Shown here: positions 11,049 through 21,429 of the stretch, piece after piece
How positions within the stretch are numbered: the first letter of the stretch is position 1
How the letters are laid out: each line of letters begins with the position of its first letter
From: Myotis daubentonii
Lineage: Eukaryota > Chordata > Mammalia > Chiroptera > Vespertilionidae
NCBI RefSeq assembly: GCF_963259705.1
Contig: NC_081840.1
Span: 152,952,282 to 153,016,281, forward strand
DNA: 64,000 bases
Reading direction: 5' to 3'
The notes under the pieces: model-generated
What the model saw: the letters and a program-made list of their open reading frames with translations, nothing else
Databases searched by the model: none
What the model was told of the DNA's origin: nothing
Translations under genes and position numbers: made by a program

Positions 11049-11310
11049 TTAAGCAAATAAAAATTGTTCAGTTTCATTAATCATAATAAAATTGCAAACT
11101 AAAACCACAAGGTACCATTATGTATACCCTATAGACCTAAAGTTAAAAATATATTGAAAATACATTTTTATGTGTTCAAGGACCTTCTGAAACATTAATG
11201 AATATTTTATAATTTTTGGAGAAAACATGAGAAATCTTTGTCTTACCTTATATACAACATTCTCATATAATATTTCAAGATTGTAAGTTATAATGCTATC
11301 TGCCCTATAT

Positions 11311-11941
11311 TATTTCCTAGGAATTTTCTATTTAATTCTCATACTTCAGTGCTTAGCACATATTTTTCTTTATGAGTATCTTGCTCACTATCTTCAGAGA
11401 TTGTAGACAGAAATGCAATCCAAGTCAGAATTTCACTGCAATTTGCAGTATCTAATGCCTCCATGTGCAGTTGCTGGAAAGAAGTTGTACCCCAGCTTAG
11501 ATTTATGTTCCTTCTTCTGTAAGAGATTGCAGGGGCACCACTGTGCCCACCTAACCTCAGACTAATTGTACAATTAGTACAGCAATACAAGGTCTCTGAG
11601 CCAACACGAATTCCCTCCGGACATGATTAACTCTAGGGATTCTGGGCAACAGGAACAAATCACAAAGTGCAAAGTAATTAATGTTAGAGAACAAGAAGGA
11701 CAAGGAGGTCAAGCAGCTGGCCAAGTGCAATGGAAAGAAAAGTTTAGCTAAAACTATAGAAACATTTAGCTAAAGCCAAACTGAATTTTATGATTTTCTT
11801 TCCACTTCTGCTCATTTTTTTCTCTTGACTTTGTGTATGTAAAGTAGTAGGGTGTACAGGAACAAAGAGAAATTGATATAATTATGCAAACACAAAGAAA
11901 ACACTAAGTGAGAATAATAGTATTTTGAAATTTATAGTAGA
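11311..11941. other. Unassigned non-coding DNA
   Basis: No gene or repeat family is recognised. A minus-strand open frame at 11339-11590 has no recognisable motif. Confidence 0.4.
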
Positions 11942-12236
11942 CTAGAGGCCCAGTGCATGACATCTGTGGGGAATGGGCCTAAGCCGGCAGGCAGACATTT
12001 CCTGAGGGGTTCTTAGCTCTGCCACGGAGGCGGGAGAGGCTCCCGCCATCACCACTGTGCTCGTCAGCCATGAGCCTGACTTCTTGCTGAGTGGCCCTCC
12101 CCACTGTGGGAGAGCACTGACCACCAGGGGGCAGCTCCTGCATTGAGCATCTGCTCCCTGGTGGTCGGTGTACATCATAGTGACTGGTCATTCCATTGTT
12201 TGGTCTATTTGCATATTAGGGTTTTATTATATAGGA
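11942..12236 (-). mobile_element. Helitron, type A, complete ends
   Basis: Read on the minus strand it starts TCCTATATAATAAAACCCTA and ends at CTAG (11942-11945). Flanks are A at 11941 and T at 12237 on the plus strand. The 3' hairpin is imperfect. It carries an inverted pair of CTCF-like motifs. Confidence 0.92.
12121..12164. promoter_or_regulatory. Inverted pair of CTCF-like motifs
   Basis: CCACCAGGGGGCAG at 12121-12134 is a near-perfect match to the CTCF core. CTGCTCCCTGGTGG at 12151-12164 is the facing copy with one change. Sixteen bases separate them. Confidence 0.6.
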
Positions 12237-12607
12237 TGATGTTGTTCAGTGGGCAGCTGCTTGAATACTCAGAGGGGGTGTGCAGCGGGAGGTATGTCCG
12301 TGTTCTCAGTAAATCTTTTTTTATTTTTATTTTTTCAGTTATAAGAAGCACAGCAGATATGGACCCGAGTATAAAGAAATTACTTTTTTTGAGGCAATAT
12401 TGCCATCAACCCCCTAACACATGGGAAAATTGAAAAGATAAACACAAACACCAAAAGGGCAATAAAAATAGCTGATAAAAATAATGGTGCCATTCCTATT
12501 GTTTATGAAACTGAGTGAAGAAAAACATTTTTCTAGAATTCAAAGATGGTACCTCAAAATTCTCCTAGTTAACCCTTCCATAGGCACACCTGAAAAAGAA
12601 TATTCCT
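12237..12607. other. Unassigned AT-rich DNA
   Basis: No gene or repeat family is recognisable between the Helitron and the next VES SINE. Confidence 0.4.
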
Positions 12608-12823
12608 TGCACTAGCTGGTTTGGCTCAGTGGATAGAATGTTGGCCTGCGGACTGAAAGGTCCCTTGTTCAATTCAGGGCAAAGACATATGCCCGGGTTG
12701 CAGGCTCGATCCCCAGTTGTGGGTGTGCAGGAGGCAACTGATCTATGATTCTCTCTCATCATTGATGTTTCTATCTCTCTCTCTCCCTTCCTCTCTAAAA
12801 TCAATAAAAATATATTTTAAAAA
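12608..12823 (+). mobile_element. VES-type SINE
   Basis: ACTAGCTGGTTTGGCTCAGT and the B-box region form the head. GGAGGCAACTGATCTATGAT, a TC-rich tract and ATCAATAAAAATATATTTT complete the usual body and tail. Confidence 0.92.
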
Positions 12824-13089
12824 CAGGAAAAGTTCCTTGATTCTTTGTGCCTTCTTATTGATGTAAAATATTGCCTACATACCAGAAACACAGTATAGTC
12901 CTTAGCTCAATGTGTTCTAAAAATATATTCTGACATTTAGGTAGAAATCTGTAAGATGCTGCTGATTTTGACAGGTTAGTTAGAAAAGTCAGCAGGATAC
13001 ATGGACTATAAGATTTTACCCCATTGTGAGTACAACTAGAGAGAAAGGGAGGAAAATAAATGATTCCCCCTCCTCACTATGTGGCTTAG

Positions 13090-13740
13090 GACTCACTGGT
13101 CCAAACAAAGTTGGGTAGCATTTTGTGCAAAGGGCTCAGGAGTCCCTCAGGGCCTTTGAGCCATGTTGTAAAATATACAGTATATGGTGACAAAACATAA
13201 TAGTTAAAGCTCTGTTGAACAAGTAACATCCCAAAACAAACCCACCTTGAGCATTTAATAATCACGTGACAAAGACTGTGGGGGCCTTGTCTGGAGTACA
13301 CAGGATGTTCATGGCCAAAGCCAGTTTCCCAGATGCAGGTGCAAAAGCAAGGACACAGCAATCTTACTGTACCACACAGGCAGGCGTGCCCTTCTATAAC
13401 CCAAAATTGATGTCACTACTTGGCAAGAAGCCTCTTTTGTAAAAGTTAGTATAAAGTGTGTATTGGCCAGCCAGTGCGCGGCTGCTTGGCATGGCTCCTG
13501 TGTTTGCTGCTGTATTTTGCAATGGCTGCCATCCCAGCAGCAGCTACTGTGTGAGGCTCCTTTGAAGAACTGCTTTGTCTGATGGCTACTTAGCAGCAAT
13601 GGTTACTTGGACTGCAATAAAGACACTCTTATATACCCACTACTTCTCATGTCTTCTCTGTCCTATACCCAGTGTCTAAGGAGGTCCAGTTCCTGGCAGA
13701 GGGTCTCAGACCCAAAAGTTGATGTAGTTGGGCAGGATAA
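13090..13740 (+). mobile_element. LTR-like sequence (possible solo LTR)
   Basis: A TATA-like AGTATAAAG at about 13449, an AATAAA at about 13616 and a following TC-rich stretch (CTTCTCATGTCTTCTCTGTC) are arranged like U3, R and U5 of a retroviral LTR. CCAAT-like and GC-rich segments lie upstream. I see no primer-binding site, no gag/pol/env and no clear target duplication. It may be a solo LTR of an endogenous retrovirus or an unrelated promoter-like sequence. Confidence 0.4.
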
Positions 13741-14357
13741 AGGAGTAAGTATTCCCACAGGAGAATGAAGGATGAAGGAGCCAGCAGGATGAAGGAGTGA
13801 GTACTCTCCAACATAGATGAAGGTAGCAATCTGAAGCTTAGAGCACACACATGTAGACTGCAATCCTTTTGCAGATTCACAATAAACACTAGCATATTAT
13901 AGGATGTGAAACCTCTTTAGCTTTATCTGTAATCTTTAGCTCACTGTCAGTGCATTAGAGAGCTGCCTGTGAGTCCCAGTTTAAGACTCCCACATACTTT
14001 ACCAATCTGGGCCTGGAAATAAAAGCAGAGCTTTGCTGAATTAAATTGTTATGTTCGCTGATCCAAAGAGATTATTATGACAGTCAACTGAAACTTCCTG
14101 TTTGGGGAATGAGGAGTCACACTGAAGTACTTTTTGATGTGGCAGGGAAAAAAAACATCCTGTGCCACAAGCTGCAAAGTAATGCCTGGGAAAGTGTTTT
14201 CAAATGTCAGTGTCATTATTTCATTGCGCTGATATTTGGTTTCTCTTTCGTTTCGCTTTCTCTACTCCAGCAGTCCCATTTTCCTACCTCAGTATGCCCA
14301 CTGAGCCCACAAAAACACATTTACCTCTAATTTCAGTTGATCTATTTTATATATATA
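13741..14357. other. Unassigned DNA next to LTR-like block
   Basis: AGGATGAAGGAG recurs near 13766-13797. Otherwise no family is recognised. A second AATAAA lies near 13880. It might be a continuation of the LTR-like element. Confidence 0.35.
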
Positions 14358-16156
14358 CTAGAGGCCTGGTGCACAAAAATTTGTGCACTCGGGGGAGAGG
14401 GGAGTCCCTCAGCCCAGCCTGTGCCCTCTTCCAGTCTGGGACCCCTCGGGAGATAACGACCTGCTGGCTTAGGCCTGCTCCCGGGTGGCAGAGGGCAGGC
14501 CCAATCCCTAAGTGCAGCCCCTGGTTGGGCTCAGAGCAGGGTCGATTGGGGAGTTGGGGTGCTGCCCCCTGTCATGCACAGAGCAGGGTGGATCGGGAGG
14601 TTGTGATGCCACCCTCAGTCATGCTCAGGGTAGGGCCGATTGGGGGGTTGGGGCACTGCCCCCTGTCACACTCAAGGCAGGGTCGCTGAGGAGGTTGCGG
14701 TGCCATCCCTGTCACGCACAGAACAGGGCCAATCAGGGGGTTGGGGCGCTGCCCCCTGTCACTCAGAGAGCAGGGCCCATCAGGGGGGTTGGGGCTCCGT
14801 ACCCTGTCATGCACAGAGCAGGGTCGATCAGAGGGTCGGGGAGCTCCCCCCTGTCACGCACAGAACAGGGCCCATCAGGGGGTTGGGGACCTCCCCCCTG
14901 TCACGCACAGAGCAGGGCTGATTAGGGGGTTGAGGAGCTCCCACCTGTCACTCACAGAGTAGGGCCGATAGGGGAGTGGGGGCACTGCCACCTGTCACAC
15001 ACAGAGCAGGGCCAATGGGGAGGCTATGGCTCTACCCCGTCACACACAGAGCAGGGCCCGTGGGGGGCGGTTGGGGCATCGCCTTCTAACACCCACAGAG
15101 CAGGGCCAATTAGGGGGTTGGGGTGCCGCCATTGTCACACTCAGGGCAGGGCCAATGGGGAGGTTATGGCTCTACCCAGTTACACACAGAGTAGGGCCCG
15201 TGGTGGGGGTGGGTTGGGGCGCCGCACTCTGTCACACACAGAGCAGGGCTGATCAGGGGGTTGGGGCACTGCACCATGTCACACACAGAGCCGCAGGGCA
15301 ATCAGGGGGTTGGTGAGCTCCCCCCTATCAGGCACAGAGCAAGGCTGATCAGGGGGTTGGGGCGCCTTCCCCTGTCAGGAACAGAGCAGGTCGGATAGGG
15401 AGGTTGTGGCCCCGCCCCCTGTCACACACAGAACCACAGGGCGATCAGGGGGTTTGGGTGTTGCCTCCTGTCACGCTGATCCCGGTGTTGGGAGGCATAT
15501 TACCCTTTTACTATATAGGTTAGAGGCCTGGTACACTGATGGGGGCCGGCTGGTTTGCCCTGAAGGGTGTCCTGGATCAGGGTGGGGGTCCCCACTGGGG
15601 TGCCTGGCCAGCCTGGATGAGGGGATGATGACTGTTTGCAGCTGATCACACACCCTTCAGGGTGGGGATCCCCACTGGGGTGCCTGGCCAGTCTGGGTGA
15701 GGGGCTGAGGGCTGTTTTCAGGTCGGCGGGTGACTAAAGCTCCCAACCACTCTGTTTTTTCTTTTTTTATTCTGGGCCAGCTTTAGCTCTGAGGCTTGGC
15801 TCCAGCTCTTAGGCCTCGGCTGCTGAAAGCAGGTATGTGGTTTGTTTGGGTTCTATAATTGAAACACTGTTTCAACTCCAGCTCTGAGATCCTGGTTGGC
15901 TGAAAGCAGGTTTCTGGGGGTTTGTTTAGTTTCTATATTTGTAACAATGTTTCAAACTGCAAGCTCAGAGGCTGGCAGCAGCAGGCAGGAAATGTTGGAG
16001 TCCTCCCTCACTGAAGCAAGCAAGCCTCATGTTCGCTTCAAGCTGCCTGGCTGCCAGCCACCATCTTGGCTGGCAGTTAATTTGCATATCACCTTGATTA
16101 GTCAATGGGGAGGGTAGTGGATGTACGGCTAATTACCATGTTTCTCTTTTATTAGA
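14358..16156 (-). mobile_element. Composite Helitron (type B plus type A units)
   Basis: On the minus strand the unit starts with ATCTAATAAAAGAGAAACAT at about 16156 and ends in CTAG at 14358-14361, with A and T flanks. Near 15520 a type B 3' end (the complement of TAGAGGCCTGG) directly meets a type A 5' end (the complement of TTTTACTATATAGG), so two Helitrons are fused head to tail. The downstream type A half carries a 20-copy minisatellite. The same fusion, with the same loss of the C of CTAG, is found at 29696-30665. No Rep/helicase is encoded. Confidence 0.85.
14533..15480 (-). repeat. 47-48-bp minisatellite, about 20 copies
   Basis: The unit is GAGCAGGGCCGATCAGGGGG, then a G-rich middle, then GCCCCCTGTCACACACA. 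Units vary by substitutions and small indels, and a few have an extra 3-5 bp. Because stop codons are rare in the unit, open frames run through it in several frames on both strands. These are artefacts, not genes. Confidence 0.93.
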
Positions 16157-16159
16157 TAG

Positions 16160-16251
<92 letters not shown>
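16157..16251. repeat. (TA)n(CA)n compound microsatellite
   Basis: About 20 TA units are followed by about 25 CA units, filling the gap between the composite Helitron and the Tc1 element. Confidence 0.97.
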
Positions 16252-16256
<5 letters not shown>

Positions 16257-17439
16257 AGTGGCCAGATTATTATGACCACCTGACCTTTGTAGGCAAAATT
16301 AGTTATAATTTCACGCTGAAGTTGCGAGAGGGCCAGACCATTATAAATGGGGAAGCAGGTTGTTTACCATGACAGTAGAAGTGAATTTTTCTGAAGATAT
16401 GTGTAAACAATGCAATTTAACACCTTTGAACGTGGGATATATTTGAACATGAGTGGCCAGATTATTATGACCACCTGACGTTTGTAGGCAAATTAGCCGT
16501 ACACTGCACTGTATGGGATATGGAAGCCGAAGGCCTGTTTGAACACCTTTGCTGTCTGCAGTTACCAAGATAAAACGTCTCCAAGTCACAGAGGAACACA
16601 AGGATTGGACAGTTGAGCATTGGAAAAAAGTCATGTGGTCCGATGAATCACATTTCCAGTTGCATCATGCAGATGGCAGAGTGAGAATTTGGCTGAAACA
16701 GCATGCATGCATCACCCCACATGCATGAGTACAACTCTTCAAGCTTCTGGGGGCAGTGTTATGGTTTGGGGCATGTTTTCCCGGCATGATTTGGGCCCTT
16801 TAATTCGTGTGGAACAACGTCTGAATAGCACAACATACCTAAGTATCGTTGCTGATCAGGTTCATGTTGATGGTGTATCCCAATGGAGATGGCTTCTTCC
16901 AACAAGACAATGCGCCATGCCATGGTGCTCGTATTGTGCAGGAGTGCTTTCAAGAACATGAGGGAGATTTTACCTTGCTTAGGTGGCCCCCACAATCACC
17001 AGATCTCAATCCAATTGAGCATTTGTGGGACAAAATTAAAAGAGCCATCAGGCAGCTGTTTACACAACCATCAAATCTCACTGAACTGGACAGTGCTATT
17101 CATCGGGCATGGTGTCAGATTCCTCGCATCATCTTTCAACATCTTGTCGAGTCAATGCCAAGAAGAATTGCCGCAGTATTGAAGGCAAAAGGTGGCCCAA
17201 TGAAGTACTGATGGGGTGGTCATATTACCTGGACACTCATAATAATATATATCCCATGTTCAAAGGCTGTTAAATTGCATTGTTTACCCATATCTTCAGA
17301 AAAAAAAAATCACTTCTATTGTCTTGGTAAACAACCTGCTTCCCTATTTATAATGGTCTGGCCCTCTAGCAACTTCAGCGCGAAATTATAGCTAATTTGC
17401 CTACAAACGTCAGGTGGTCATAATAATCTGGACACAGTG
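16252..17439 (+). mobile_element. Tc1/mariner element with long terminal IR/DR
   Basis: Both ends carry about 200-bp inverted repeats (16252-16450 and 17239-17439). Within each, the motif GAGTGGCCAGATTATTATGA occurs at the outer end and again near the inner end (16256 and 16451; inverted at the right, where the inner copy is shorter). This resembles the IR/DR layout of Sleeping Beauty-type Tc1 elements. The right end is followed by TA. A left TA has been lost in the CA repeat. The transposase is broken, so the copy is dead. A short relative lies at 41027-41195. Confidence 0.85.
16541..17211 (+). pseudogene. Tc1/mariner transposase pseudogene
   Basis: Three reading frames together cover the middle and C-terminal catalytic part of a Tc1-type transposase. 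The first piece ends with WSDESHF, whose D (codon 16642-16644) is the likely first catalytic residue. It then hits a stop and a frameshift. A second piece has SGGSVMVWGMFS, typical of Tc1. The third (16849-17211) has QQDNAPCHGA, with the second D at 16906-16908, then WPPQSPDLNPIEHLWD with the glutamate. In this copy 36 residues lie between that D and E, i.e. DD36E. The N-terminal paired-like DNA-binding domain is missing, apparently deleted between the left repeat and 16541. At least two frameshifts and one stop make it inactive. Confidence 0.9.
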
Positions 17440-18495
17440 TATATATCCTTATCTCTTAAGGCTGCTATTTCTTCGTATTTATATTAAAATATTAAAGAAA
17501 AGCCTGATTTTATGATTGCGTCTGTTTTTATTTTTTTCCTTTTTCATGTCAGTTGCTGAGTGTCATTTTGAGCAGCCTATGCCTGGTTTCATCAATGCAG
17601 CTGCAAGAAGACTCACTCCTAGGGTCAGATCATTAGAGGGACTTTAATCCTTTAGAACAATTTTTCAATACTGTTTTACACCAGAGACTGCCTTGTACGA
17701 ATCCTCTTTACACTGACAAGAATAACACAGGAAGAAACTATTTGTCTCTGATCTCTGCAAAGAAGGAGAGCAAACAGGGCCCCTTAGGGGGTTTTCCATC
17801 TTTTCAAACTACCAGGAGGAGATTAATCAAAGATCTCTATGCTGCCTGATGTACAATCAGTTCCATAGTTGCGTGCCATTGATCAAGTTATGGTGGAATA
17901 GCAGGATCACAGCACCCAGCACAGTGCATTGCTGGAGCAGAAACAGAGCAGGTATGTGCTCACAAAGCAACATCTGGCAGTTCAGTACTCTCCCAAACAG
18001 TCTCAAAAACAGTGCTTACGTGCTGTTTGCCCTCACATCAGCTTCACTTTAGAATAATGAAAACCCCTAATGTTTCCTATCCATAGATAGCCTTCTCTTT
18101 GTGGAGATTCTCAATCTTATCAGCATCAATTTGCTTATGATTTATCCAGTATTTCTTTTGTGGATTGTACATATACAGAACAGTTTCACAGATGCAATCT
18201 CATTCCATGCCCACAATGAACACATGAAATAAGCCTAATATATGTTAAAATACTTCAATCAATGCACAGCAAACATCTCAGTGGGTAGAAGACTTAGAAA
18301 ATTATGGAGACCAATGGTCAGGCTATGGCCACCAACTTGTTTGCAAAAGTTGCTTTTAACTTTCTGGTCTCTGTCCCTTCAATTAAAATATAATTCTCTG
18401 TAGCGTCTTACACTCTAGTTTTTTCTGCACCTATTGTTCTCAAAGATATAATCAAATACTCTATTTGAGATAACTGTGGATCATATGAACTCTAC

Positions 18496-18497
<2 letters not shown>
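17440..18497. other. Unassigned non-coding DNA
   Basis: No gene or repeat family is recognised. Short open frames such as 17849-18052 have no motif. Confidence 0.4.

Positions 18498-18590
<93 letters not shown>
18498..18590. repeat. (TA)n(GA)n compound microsatellite
   Basis: About 24 TA units run into about 20 GA units. Confidence 0.97.
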
Positions 18591-18591
<1 letters not shown>

Positions 18592-18627
18592 TTTAATGCA
18601 AGATTAAATTTGAGTAATGCTTTTTAA

Positions 18628-19110
18628 ATCAGGTATCTGGGCCTGGCTGTAAAGGGAATGTTATACATCTTAGCAGAACTTTTTGAAATGAAGAGAGTTA
18701 TGGAGGAAGAACCTAAGACTTCTAGACTTTCTGAGAGAAGACAAAAACACACACAAAAAAATGTGTTTAAAAATAATGAAATAACCAGAGAAGTCTCAAG
18801 TGTTGTCTTGGAGGAACTTGAACAAGAAGAAGTAAAACCCGACTTCAGTAAAGTAAGAAAAGCAAACAAAAGTCACAGCTTATAGACAGGGATCATCAGT
18901 GATACCTTGGTGGACAGATTGGGGCTCAAGAACAAAGATGGCGGGCTCAGGGCAAGACCAGGGGAACAGAAGAATGTCTTTTAGCGAAGAAGTGGAAGCC
19001 ACCCAAGAAGCCTCCCGTAACATTTCATTCACTTTTCCGGCATCGCTGAAGCATACACTCCAAAAGGAAAATTTGGGGAAGCAGAGATGCACATTGATTT
19101 TTGCCAAATC
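18628..19110 (+). pseudogene. Unidentified coding-like remnant
   Basis: Two open frames lie in tandem. The first runs from about 18628, with the first ATG at 18658, to a stop at 18883-18885. It is rich in charged residues (EEEPKTSRLSERRQKHTQKN and LEELEQEEVKPDFSK). The second, 18899-19114, has SFSEEVEATQEASRNISFTF. Hydrophilic composition, exon-like codon use and lack of repeats suggest a decayed retrocopy or captured exon. I do not recognise the protein. No poly(A) tail or target duplication is visible. It may simply be chance. Confidence 0.25.
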
Positions 19111-19689
19111 ATAGTAAGAAATGTGAAAGTTCTAAGAAAGAAATAGGTGATCAAGCCAGGCAAAACATTTCAGGTAAAGAGGTGAGCTTTGTTGTCAGCT
19201 GAACTGCTGGGGGTTCAGGAACAGGAGAAATGAGAGAAGGAGCTGGATGAATACATTCCTTCTGTAAACTTACCCTCTGGGTACATGCAAGAGAGGAAGA
19301 AAGTAGGCATTTAGTCCAGGGCTGGATGAAGTCAAAATCAAAAAGAAAAGGAGAAAGCCCAGAGACCAGGATAGAAGAATCAGAGAGAGCAAAAGCAAAA
19401 GTTTGGAAACATCAGATTAACGGCAGTCATAACCATTGTTCATTATTATCTATTTGAGTTTAAAATTACACATATTATTCATTAAATGTATTAAATAGAA
19501 ATGAAATATGTATGCTTATTGATAGTTTTGTGTTATACCCAATATTTCATATTATTTCCCCTTCACACTATGTTTATAATGCATGACTTATTTCTGAAGT
19601 GTATTGCTATATACATTATATGGAAGTATCAGAATTAATTAATTGATGTAAATTATGAAACGTTGGGATTTATTTCTTTATTTTTATTT
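19111..19689. other. Unassigned non-coding DNA
   Basis: Purine-rich to about 19400 and AT-rich after that. It may continue the coding-like remnant upstream as untranslated sequence. No family is recognised. Confidence 0.35.
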
Positions 19690-20169
19690 TTTAATTTATT
19701 GTTATTTATTTATTTTTAATTCTTTATTGTTGACCTTTCCCCACCTCACAGGTGTGAGATGGTACCTCATTGTCGTTTTGATTTGCATCTCTCGGATGAT
19801 TAGTGACTTCGAGAATTTTTTCATGTCACTTGGCCTTCTGTATTCCCACCCCCCAGCACATGTCTCCATCCCCTTACTGTCTGTGTCCATGGTTATGCTT
19901 ATATGCATGCATACAAGTCCTTTGGTTTATCACTTACCCCTCCCTCTACCCACCCCTGCCTTCCCTCTGATGTTTGATGGTCTGTTCCATGCTTCTATGT
20001 CTCTGTATCTATTTTTGTTCATCAGTTTATGTTGTTCATTAGATTCCACAAATGAGTGAGATCATGTGATATTTATCTTTCACTGACTGGCTTATTTTGC
20101 TTAGCATAATAATTTCCAGGTCCATCCATGCTGTTGCAAAAGGTAAGAGATCCCTTTTTTATAGCCACA
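19690..20169 (-). mobile_element. Bat LINE-1 3' end (antisense)
   Basis: A T-rich tract (the poly(A) tail on the minus strand) is followed by the 3' UTR phrases TGCTTATATGCATGCATACA, TTTTGTTCATCAGTTTATGT and GAGTGAGATCATGTGATATT, which recur at 32.6, 36.1 and 41.7 kb. The family is comparatively young. Homology is split by two Helitrons at 20170-21429 and resumes at 21430. A 94-bp piece of ORF2 sits out of order inside the UTR (19748-19841). Confidence 0.85.
19748..19841 (-). repeat. ORF2 segment duplicated into LINE-1 3' UTR
   Basis: Matches 21772-21865 in the same orientation at constant offset (2024) without gaps and with about 8 differences. The normal 3' UTR (compare 41561-41700) lacks this segment. 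Confidence 0.85.
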
Positions 20170-20394
20170 CTAGAGGTTTAGTGCATGAATCTGTTCATAT
20201 TGAAAAGAAATTAATTAGAAGAAATATTTTAGAGGCTGGGAGGGACCGAGGAAGGTTGACTGGCCTGTCTTGCCCATTCCTGATGGGCCTGACCCAAGCA
20301 GCAAGCTAACCTACTGGTTGGAACGTCTGCCCCCTGGTGGTCAGTACACATCATAGTTACTGGTCCAGTGGTCTTAGGCTTTCATATATATAGA
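20170..20394 (-). mobile_element. Helitron, type A, abutting the next
   Basis: CTAG at 20170-20173 follows an A. On the minus strand the 5' end is TCTATATATATGAAAGCCTA, finishing at 20394, exactly where the next Helitron's CTAG begins. One CTCF-like motif is retained. The 3' hairpin is degraded and the 3' half is diverged. Confidence 0.85.
20327..20340 (-). promoter_or_regulatory. CTCF-like motif
   Basis: The plus strand reads CTGCCCCCTGGTGG, the complement of CCACCAGGGGGCAG, a full match to the CTCF core. No inverted partner is present in this copy. Confidence 0.55.
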
Positions 20395-21429
20395 CTAGGG
20401 GCCCGGTGCACGAAATTCGTGCACTGAGTGTGTGTGTGTGTGTGGGGGGGGGGAGTGTCCCTCAGCCCAGCCTGCCCCCTCTCACATACTGGGAGCCCTC
20501 AGGCGTTGACCCCCATCACCCTCCAATCGCAGGATCGGCCCCTTGCCCAGGCCTGACGCCTCCACCAGAGGTGTCAGGCTTGGACAGGGGACCCCCATCT
20601 CCCCCTGATCACTGGCTCTGGCCCCCGCCCAGGCCTGAGGCCTCTGGCCCAGGAATCATGCCTGGGCAGGGGACCCCCATCTCCCTCTGATCGCTTGCTC
20701 CACCCCCCGCCCAAGCCTGACGCCTCTGACCCAGGCTTCAGGCCTGGGCAACGGGACCATCATATCCCCCCAATCCCTGGCTCCGCCCCCCGCCCAGGCC
20801 TGATGCCTCGGCCAGAGGAGTTGACCCTCATCACCCTCCGATCACCAATCACCGGATCGGCCCCTTGACCAGGCCTGAGGCCTCCGGCAGAGGTGTCAGG
20901 CCTGGGCAGGGGACCCCCAGCTCCCCGCGGTTGCAGGCTCCGCCCCTGCCCAGGCCTGAGGCCTCTGGCCTAGGCGTCCGGCCCGGGCAGCGGGGATCCG
21001 CAGCTGCAGCGGCCCCGCGATCGTGGGCTCCGCTTTAGGCCCAGGCAAGGGACCCCTAGCTCCCGGGACTGCCAGCTTCGACCGTGTCCAGCTCCCATCG
21101 CTGGCTCCACCCCTACTTCCTGCTATCACTGGCCAGGGCGGCAAAGGCACCTGATTCTCCGATCATGGCTGGGGGGCAGCTCTTAGCTCCCCCCTGGGTT
21201 TCTGATCACTGTCAGTGGCAGGGGGCTTCTTCCTGCTTTCCCTTTCGCCTCCCTGCATTGTGCCTACATATGCAAATTAACCGCCATCTTGTTGGCAGTT
21301 AACTGCCAATCTTAGTTGGCAGTTAACTGCCAATCATAGTTGGCAGTTAATTTGCATATAGCCCTGATTAGCCAATGAAAAGGGTATCGTCGTACACCAA
21401 TTACCATTTTTCTCTTTTATTAGTGTAGA
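20395..21429 (-). mobile_element. Helitron, type B, 1,035 bp
   Basis: On the minus strand it begins TCTACACTAATAAAAGAG (to 21429, followed by T) and ends with the hairpin GTGCACGAATTTCGTGCAC and CTAG at 20395-20398. The interior is GC-rich with repeated phrases such as CAGGCCTGAGGCCTC and a (GT)n(G)n run near 20426. It abuts the type A copy at 20394 and is nested in LINE-1. It encodes no protein; frames across the GC-rich repeats are artefacts. Confidence 0.92.

Larger units (their letters stand above)
8376..11310 (+). mobile_element. Second LINE-1 fragment(s), sense, degraded
   Basis: A further LINE-like series begins with GCACTGCAAGAAATGCTAAA and CACCAGATGGAAACTTG. It continues through ORF2-like phrases (GGCCAGCACTACCCTGATAC, ATTCATGATAAAACTTTGCA, TGAGTAACCTACAGTTATCA) to a 3' region near 11.2 kb. 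A VES SINE (10029-10225) and a microsatellite interrupt it. More than one original insertion is likely, and the subfamily cannot be fixed by eye. Confidence 0.6.

Noticed and set aside
13090..13740. Complete endogenous retrovirus
   Set aside because: Only LTR-like signals are seen. No primer-binding site, gag, pol or env homology follows.
14533..15480. CRISPR-like array of direct repeats
   Set aside because: Units are contiguous and variable with no unique spacers. The host is a mammal and the array is a minisatellite.
14204..15645. Several long overlapping open frames (up to 161 codons) on both strands
   Set aside because: They lie in a GC-rich minisatellite within a Helitron. Stops are rare in all frames of the repeat, the frames overlap each other and no protein family is visible.
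16849..17211. Functional transposase gene
   Set aside because: The open frame covers only the C-terminal catalytic part. The DNA-binding domain is missing and upstream pieces are separated by a stop and frameshifts.
20406..21302. Proline- and glycine-rich frames
   Set aside because: They are artefacts of the GC-rich interior of a non-autonomous Helitron.
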